In this document: piece by piece, positions 56,760 to 64,000 of the stretch | Layout: each line of letters opens with the position of its first letter | Numbering within the stretch: the first letter of the stretch is position 1 | Assembly: GCA_030765065.1 (NCBI GenBank) | Contig: CM060990.1 | Span: 460,868,321 to 460,932,320 of the forward strand | DNA from: Deroplatys truncata | Taxonomy: Eukaryota; Arthropoda; Insecta; Mantodea; Mantidae | Reading direction: 5' to 3' | Length of the DNA stretch: 64,000 bases | Notes under the pieces: model-generated | The model's database searches: none | What the model saw: only the letters and a program-made list of their open reading frames with translations | Told to the model about the DNA's origin: nothing | Position numbers and translations under genes: made by a program

Positions 56760-57271
56760 TATTTTTCATTTTCCAGTTTCTCAATATTGGGTTTAATTTT
56801 TATGCGCACAGAACAAGCATTTAAGCAAGATGTGCTTCTGTATTAGTTGAACGTAATTTAATCTTAATAGCATTCATAATAGAAAAAGTTTGCTCACTTA
56901 ATGTATGTGGAGCCAAATCTAAACACGATCCTTAGAGCAAGATCGTGAATTTCAGGAAACCGGTCTGAAGAGACATATTTCTAAAATTCGTCAAATTAGG
57001 AAACGTGGGTGATCCATAATGCTCTATAATTTAGCACAAAGTCGTGAGTGGTTTTGGATTTCTATTATTTCCATTTGCAACGAATAAAATGTCAGACTCT
57101 GAAATGCAAAATGGATTTATGAATAAGTAAGTGTATGTTACTCTTTTCAGATTCTAAAGAAGAAGAGTTTGCAATGATAAATAGGTTAATATCGGATCTT
57201 GAGCCGTCGGCCAATCAAAATGCCTTGACGGGTCATTGCTTGTCCTACGGACCTAGGGTTGACCGCCCCTG
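56760..57271 (-). pseudogene. hAT transposase C-terminal remnant
   Basis: Minus-strand pieces appear in the order of a hAT C-terminal dimerisation region: LQMEIIEIQNHSRLCAKL (about 57090-57025), RFPEIHDLALRIVFRFGSTY (about 56962-56900), and, after a frameshift, SEQTFSIMNAIKIKLRSTN (about 56893-56830) and TEAHLAQ. In active relatives the middle segment is P-x-L/IH-x-LA followed by the ER/EQxFS motif. The sequence from 57271 inward reads CAGGGGCGGTCAACCC, a typical hAT 5' terminus, so everything between the terminus and the C-terminal part was deleted. The opposite terminus was not found. Stops and shifts make it inactive. Confidence 0.6.
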
Positions 57272-58951
57272 TAATCGATAATCGATTTTTCAGTACACAA
57301 ATGATAGCCAATTCGTCTCGATAATCTTAAATATTCTGAACTTTAGCGCAAACGACTTCAAACACTTATAAGTGACCTTTAATCCTTGACTCCTATTTAA
57401 ATGCTTAAACGTAGCAGGTGATCTATTTGCAAAGCCTGTACACTTCTCCGCTTGTATCCAGTAGGTTTGACATGACACGATCGCTATAAATACCTGCATT
57501 ATTCAGTCGGAAGAGCAAAGGTAGTACTGAGCTGTGATATTTACACATTTTGTTCATCATCATATAAACAGCTTATATATGCATTCTTAGACATAGTCTA
57601 CTGGTGGGGATAAAGCTGCTTGGAACTATACCTTTTTCACTATAAGCTGAAAGGAGAAGTAAACAAAACCAGGTGACAAGAAAGTACCTCATTGCCTGAT
57701 GGGCAAACTACGATCTTTCCCGCTTAGCATGTTGTCTCTTCCTCTACAAAAAAAAAACAGTTCGGTTCAGATGGTAATATTTGTGGTTATTCTCGTGCAG
57801 AGAAATTTTAAAAACCCATATAGTAATAGTTCAGTTTATGAAACTAAATGTGTTTGTTCAGATTCACCTATAACTAAATGAACCTTATAGCAGAGGGTTT
57901 AAGAGGCTATGCGCAGGTGCTGCAGTTCGTTTCCGGTTTCCGGATGAGCCACCAGAGTGCTTTTGCAACGTGTTGAGAAAATATTACTTTAGAGAGTGTC
58001 ATGGCTGAGAATCCTCTGTCACTGTGAAAACATAAATGCGGGAAGTGGAAAGAAGACAATTGTGTTAAATGCGTTTAACAAATTCTGTGAAAAGTACCCA
58101 CCTTTAATCGACAATGAATATGGTTGGCCATTGTTTAGCAATAATTGAACTTCTTTGTTAGTGATGCAAAATTGTTGTCAGGATAGCTTGGGTCACGTTT
58201 GTTTTCTGTTGTGTTTTAACCTATAGTGCAAATCTTTTTTTTTTTCGTGTTGACTCATAAAAGGTTAAAGCTAAAGTGGTATACTGATATTAGTCATTAA
58301 ATGAATGATTTATGAAGCCTGAATTTACGAATAGTTTAATCCAGTACCTTTAATCACAGATGCCGAACTGTCCAGGTATAACTTGCATTTATCTACTCTT
58401 AGTATTATGTGTTAGAAGTTTAAGACGTAAGGCAAAATATAGGAATAAGACATACAATGCTTAAAAGCTAATGATCCGCAAGCTACGCAATATACGTATT
58501 CACATTCTGTCCGAAGCAATACGGGTACTTAGTTGCCGTCATCGTCCACGTGGTGCCCCCATGCGCTCGGCGGAGTGATACATTTACGTTTTGTTTACTT
58601 CTTTCAACTTATAATGAACATCACCTTACTTTTTCCTGTTGTGATGTGCGCCGTTTTAAAACCATTCTTGCACGCACTTTTCACCAGTGTCTACATGTAG
58701 TATTTACTGTCTTAAGAGGATACAAACGTGCGTATACAACACATGTTTTTAAACACAACTCTATAGAATAGAACATTTACATTATGCACAAATTTAATAT
58801 CACAACTGTAAATTCAGAGGTTTATGGAACTGATAGTTTAAATGGCTGATGTATTTAGTGATTTGCGGTGGTCAATGTAAAATTCACATTGCAAATGGTA
58901 AATGTTTGTTAGGGTCAAAATTTTCCGTCATTTATGCAAAAAGACAGAGTA
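57272..58951. other. Intergenic stretch with one possible coding shred
   Basis: Around 58028-58148 (+) a frame reads NAGSGKKTIVLNAFNKFCEK and continues YPPLIDNEYGWPLFSNN. It looks protein-like but is short, and I cannot assign it. A locally G+C-rich patch lies at about 58530-58580. Nothing else was recognised. Confidence 0.3.
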
Positions 58952-59803
58952 GATTTGATGTGTTACATTCATATAACTTTCTCTATCCTCTATCCCTTAT
59001 TAGTGGGTATACAAATTATTCTTACGAAAGTTTATTTTCCTATCTACTTCATTTTAATTGGGATAAACCTTTCCAGAAAGAGTTGTATTACACATTTCGT
59101 TATAGATACAAAGGGAGTAGCGATAGCCAAATGTTTTAGAACTGGACGCTGGCCTAAAATTCCATATTCTTTCCATGACATCGCGAGAAACAACTGAAAA
59201 TCGACAGGACTTCAAAAGAATGGCCAAGTATTGAATAATTGGAACCATTAATAACACATATGTCGGAAATGGCTGCTGCCACAAGGAAGTTATTTGAAAT
59301 GAATTTTGTGTTTTAAAGAGATCTAGATTTTTTTGTGTAGTACGTTTTGGTCTATCGCTTAACGTTTACCAGTTACACAAGATTATAAAAAATTCCTTCT
59401 GAACGAAGAGGACTTTGCAAGCTACTCCAAGAAAATTGAAATTATAAATTTTGTTATGTAAATATCCTTAATATGCAGTATTTTAATCTCAGAACTATTT
59501 TTAAGAAAATAAAAAATTCGAAAAAGTTTTCCATGTAAAGGGTAGTTTAGGATAGGGGATTTTCTTGGAAATCTTCGTGTCGCATCTTTGGAAGGTACTC
59601 AAATTAAATACCAGGTTTGGTATTCATCCGACTTTTCGTTTTTGAGTTATGCTGTTCACAGACACACACACGGTCCTTTTTCTAAAAATCTTCTTTTAGA
59701 TTCAAGGAACCTCAAAACATATATTTCCAGTGAAATATCGGAATCAAAGTTTTGCGTGAAATGCAATACCTTCTCTACCTACTATGTACGTGGCAGTTTA
59801 AAG
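58952..59803 (+). repeat. MITE-like repeat family A, copy 6 (near full length)
   Basis: Starts TGATGTGTTACATTCATATA, then ACTTTCTCTATCC, and ends CTACTATGTACGTGGCAG. It is the best match to copy 4 in the first half (CATTACACATTTCGTTATAGATACAAAGGGA is shared as a block in pieces). CATGACATCGCGAGAAACAAC and CCGACTTTTCGTTTTTGAGT are present. Confidence 0.75.
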
Positions 59804-60027
59804 TAAACATAGTTGGAGCCTTCTTCCAGTGTGCCTGCTTAAGTCTTACATTAGTTTTCATTTGTAATAATTTGACACTGAAGATGAGGAAGTAACAGTC
59901 TCTCAATGTGAATTTTAGCTAAATCAATTTGTATCGCAATATTCTTTATGCGATACTTAACACCTGTTGGTAACCTACTTGATCACGACTGCCGGGCAAG
60001 TTTATTATCATGTTTAGTTGTGTAAAA

Positions 60028-60932
60028 AATCTGATGTGCTACATACACACGACTTTCTCTACCCTCTAAAAATTCTTACGAAAGCTTATTTTTCTATACA
60101 CATTATTTTAATCGAGATAAACATTTGAAGAAATAGTTAAATATACATTTCGTTATAGATACAAAGGGAACAGCGAGTCAAATGTTTAAGAATTGGAGGC
60201 TAAGTGCTGGCCTTAAAATTCCACAGTTTCCATGTAATTGTGAAAAGCAACTGAATGTCGTCTGCACTTTATAGAATGACAAAGTATTTAACAATACGTA
60301 CCACTAATAACGGATATCTTGGAAATGACTTATGCCACAAAAAACGTTATTTGCGATAAATTGTGTGTTTTAGAGAGATCTACGTTTTTTGTGTAGTATG
60401 ATTTCCTCTATCGCTCAACGTTTACCAGTTATACAGGATTATATAAAATTCCTTCCTATTCTATTCCCATAAAATTCAATATATACGTTTTATTTTTCAT
60501 CCAAATACCTTTAATATATGTATTTTAATCAAAATCTTCAGAAACGTTTTCAGAAATTACAAATATTTGATAAATATTCCATATAAAGGGTAGTTTGGGG
60601 TGGGGAATTTTCTTGAAAACCTTCTTGTCGCATCTTTGGAAGATACTGAACTTAAATACTAAATGCAAAAAATGTACTAAATGTACTGATGTAAAAATCT
60701 ACTAAATGTAAAAAATTTAAATATTTAAACATAAATGCTTTGGTTTTCATCCGACTTTTCGTTGAGTTGTGCTGTTCACAGGCACACGGACACAGACACA
60801 CACATGGGTTTTTTTTTCTTCTAAAAATGACTTTTTGGATTCAGAGGGCCTCAAAGCATGCATTTCTGGTGAATTATCGATATCGAATCTTTGGGCGGAA
60901 TGTAGTACTATTCTGTACGTGGTAGAGAAAGT
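60028..60932 (+). repeat. MITE-like repeat family A, copy 7 (near full length)
   Basis: Starts TGATGTGCTACATACACACG, then ACTTTCTCTACC, and ends CTGTACGTGGTAGAGAAAGTG. It carries an extra stretch at about 60658-60732 made of short, diverged repeats of AAATGTACTAAATG type. It lies about 225 bp after copy 6 in the same orientation. Confidence 0.75.
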
Positions 60933-63900
60933 GATACGTAGTTTCGTACTTAACAAAGCTACACCTTGAAATTTGATTTATCCTCTTTGTGCGAATTTTT
61001 TTAAAACATTAGATATTAATCTCAGTGATGAGTAAAACTTTCTAAGACAAAGGAGGCAGTAGGCCAATTGCGATGCTTTAAGCCAAGGGTAGTAAGCGTG
61101 AAGATAGTATACTTCACCGCCTTGCCTTACTTTCCTTACCTACTCCTAGCAAAAACGGCCATGTAAACACGGTGAGGTCATTCCTAACACCTCCAGTATG
61201 GATCTCCCGAGCCCTGATGCAAGCAATGCCAAACAAAATATGTTAGTTCTAGTGCTACTTAGATTAGTTTTAGTAACTTGGATTATTTTGTCATCTTCTG
61301 AATCGCCTTGTAACTTTCTGCAATGAGTTTTGCACTTTAAGAATAAAATACATAACAAAATGAATTAAATAAATAACGTTTTCATTACTAGCAACCTTTC
61401 TAATGACTTCAGCTGTATATGATATAAAATCCCGTCCATAAACAAACTGAACAAGTGTGAAGGAGATTAATTTATGCTTTTTCTAGCACACTTAATGTTG
61501 AATAGTACAATTTTAATGCATATTTGAATTTGTCTTAATGATACCTTCCCTTAAGTTTCAAAGGTTTTCTCAAACTCTGTACCCATGAAAGAGAGAATCA
61601 AAAATAAAGAAAATAAGACGATAAGGCATTTATCACTAAAGGTAAATGAAGATACTATTTAAAAGCACAAGAAAACCATTGTTGCACTAGCTTAATACGA
61701 AATGTTATGCTACAATGATGAGAGACACATAGGAAGACCATAAGATATCCAAGATTTGACATGTTGTTTTTAACTGCCTATTATATAATTTTCATAAAAA
61801 AACTCCATCTAAATTCCATTTTCTTTCACTTATATGCCCTCTTTAAGGAAAGCAAATAGGGGAAACGTCGAATGGATTTCGTAGTTAACTTCCAGAGGTG
61901 CTTATGGCGAACATTAACTCGGGTTTCAAATATTAAAACTAAAGTTCCACATGGAATTCAACTACAAATCTTTTAGAAGATTAATAGAAAAAGTTAATAT
62001 TTTTTTTAACCCGTTGTCACTTAGTAAAACTAAAACGCAATTATAGTGGAGCACTTAAGGTTAAGCGTTCGCCATAAACCACCTCCACCTTAATGATTTC
62101 AAGCTATTTACGAAATAAGAATCGTAATGTATCATATTACAATATGACACTGGAAAGCTGATAACCAGTCGAGTATTGCAATACGAAGCTATAATAAATA
62201 TATCGTAGAATGTTTTATCCATTTTGAAATAAATTTACTTTTTAATACATGTATTTGCCATACATTAATTTTGACGATATATTTCCAGCTGAGAAGATTT
62301 ATGTTTGTAATAAACAATTCGGTTGCGCAGCAATGGGATAATACTTACACCATACAATCTACTTAAGCTTAAAAACTAAAGGTTTGTGAAGAAATAAGTT
62401 CTCCAATAATTTCTAAAATAGTTTTGGTTTGTCTACGACTGACACAGACGAACGTGTACGATCTAATTTTGAAAGGGCTGTAAATGCTCCTATTGAAACA
62501 CGAATACCAGTAAACATATCCTGAAAAATATCAACAGGAGTACAATAGATTTTAAGATTGTGTGTTAGGAAGAATACACATGTATATACAGAAATATATT
62601 ATTGTGTACTTCTGTTTGAAAGCGGAAGGAGAAAACTCAAGTTCATTGTGGACCCACTATTCTATGTTATGGAGTACAGCTTTTTGAGGGAAAATTTTGA
62701 TATAAGAAAGTACATGCAATAGGTGGCTTGAAGAAGTTTGACAAATTCTGCAAATATTGTAGTTAACGCATATAATAAATAAGTAACTTTAGAGTGATTT
62801 CCTGATATAATTTCAATATTTTGGCACTAGTGCGGTAAAACAAGTCATTGCTGTATTATATTGAATTTCATAATCTTTTATATTACGTAACAAAAATGGA
62901 TAAATACTACTTTATAATTAACCTTGAGGAAGTGCAATAAGGCGATTAAAAGTCTTCATATTCCTAGCATTAGTTAACCGGTAGCAGTATTGAATTTCAA
63001 GACCTGGCCTTAAGGACTGAAATTTTCGGCTGGGCAATGATTACAGCTTTATTATTAATAATATATAATTATTAATGTTGTATTTTTTGTTTAAAATTGG
63101 AATGACATGCTTTATATTTTTTCTGGGAAATATAAGGAACACATAAAAAGTAATGCACAACTTTGAAGAAGAAAACTTTAAAAATTAATCCTTATGTTTA
63201 AATTTATACATTTTTAAACATTTACATCAGTATTCCCAAAAGATTCCAAAATGTTCTTTCAAAATTAATATTCTCGAGAAGCTGAAAGAATACTGACCTG
63301 AAATAAATGTAAACAACCGTTAAATGTAATCACTAATCAGATAAGACTATGATATAATTTAAATTAGATCAATTGAAATTTAGCATTTTTAATGCAGCAT
63401 TCAATCAAGTGCATAACAAAATATAGCCAAATTTTCAAAGTGTATAGCTATCAATAAAAACCAGTATACTGTAAATACCAGCATTATTTTGTTTACCGAA
63501 GCACTAATGCTAACAAGCAACTGTAATATTGTCACACACAAAACTCTATAAACGGAGAATGAATACTTTTTCAACTGTATTTACAAAAGATTATAAATAT
63601 ACTAGTGATTGCTACTGCTGCAAATTCTGTATCGGAATTCTAATAATATCGCCTGAACCAACCCGCCACTCTCGAAATTTTATAACAGTAGCATATTGTA
63701 AATTTACATGCAAGAAGTGTTTATGTACAATTCTTCTATATCCCGACTTGAGGATGGGAATTTTTATTTAGCCAGAATTATTCACCATCCTCCCTAGAGT
63801 CTAAAAGTATGAGTGAGAGTGTAAATGTGTGCCGAATTTAATCTTTATAGAGAAAAATCTAACATAAGCGAAACCAAAAATGAACAGAATGTTAAACGAG

Positions 63901-64000
63901 CGAACATCATTACTGATGAGCAATTGTTCTAAAGCTAAAGCCGCCGATAGGAACTTAGATGCTAACGGCAGCATATAAATGGGGGAACATATTTTTCTGT
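60933..64000. other. Terminal intergenic stretch, no supported gene
   Basis: A+T-rich with short frames only (61146-61358 minus, 63529-63771 plus), none with a recognisable domain. No repeat termini or RNA genes were recognised. Confidence 0.4.

Overview
This window looks like eukaryotic, gene-poor DNA from a large, repeat-rich, A+T-rich arthropod genome, most likely an insect. That reading rests on the mix of elements: tRNA-derived SINE heads, non-LTR retrotransposon debris with an RNase H domain, Tc1/mariner and hAT remnants, short-TIR MITE-like repeats, and a Polinton/Maverick-type DNA element with a virus-like capsid gene remnant. I see no bacterial features (operons, Shine-Dalgarno sites, CRISPR) and no intact host gene. 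The species cannot be fixed from this sequence.

Layout. 1-9 kb: tRNA-related SINE copies, one 5'-truncated MITE-like repeat and a hAT-like TIR element. 8.8 kb: the 3' tail of a non-LTR element ending in a GAG/GAA tract. 9.4-17.7 kb: a MITE copy, an internally deleted mariner-like element (11.87-12.48 kb), a non-autonomous hAT element, and two weak coding candidates on the minus strand, at 9.4 kb and 17.3-17.7 kb. 21-29 kb: a LINE 3' fragment with a damaged zinc knuckle, microsatellites, a cluster of three SINE copies, another MITE copy and a 644-bp foldback MITE with TA target sites. 31.1-32.6 kb: two mariner-like copies in opposite orientation sharing outer TIRs, so the whole unit folds back on itself. 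36.1-44.5 kb: the main feature, an 8.4-kb inverted-repeat element flanked by the exact 6-bp direct repeat CAGATT, with arms of about 3.4 kb around a 1.55-kb centre. 48.7-53.2 kb: MITE copies and two more hAT non-autonomous copies, one with a perfect 8-bp target duplication. 54.3-57.3 kb: a deleted LINE with RT and RNase H, beside a hAT transposase pseudogene. 58.9-60.9 kb: two near-complete MITE copies in tandem. The rest holds nothing I can support.

The element at 36.1-44.5 kb has the Polinton/Maverick signature: a TIR starting with AGT and a 6-bp target duplication. Each arm holds one copy of a small ORF that may encode an ssDNA-binding-like protein, several tandem-repeat blocks, and four copies of a motif of about 40 bp. 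The centre holds a broken gene resembling double-jelly-roll capsid-like proteins found in arthropod genomes. It is best read as a decayed, internally deleted Polinton/adintovirus-like element with unusually long arms.

All identifications come from reading the sequence and from memory of protein families. No database search was run.
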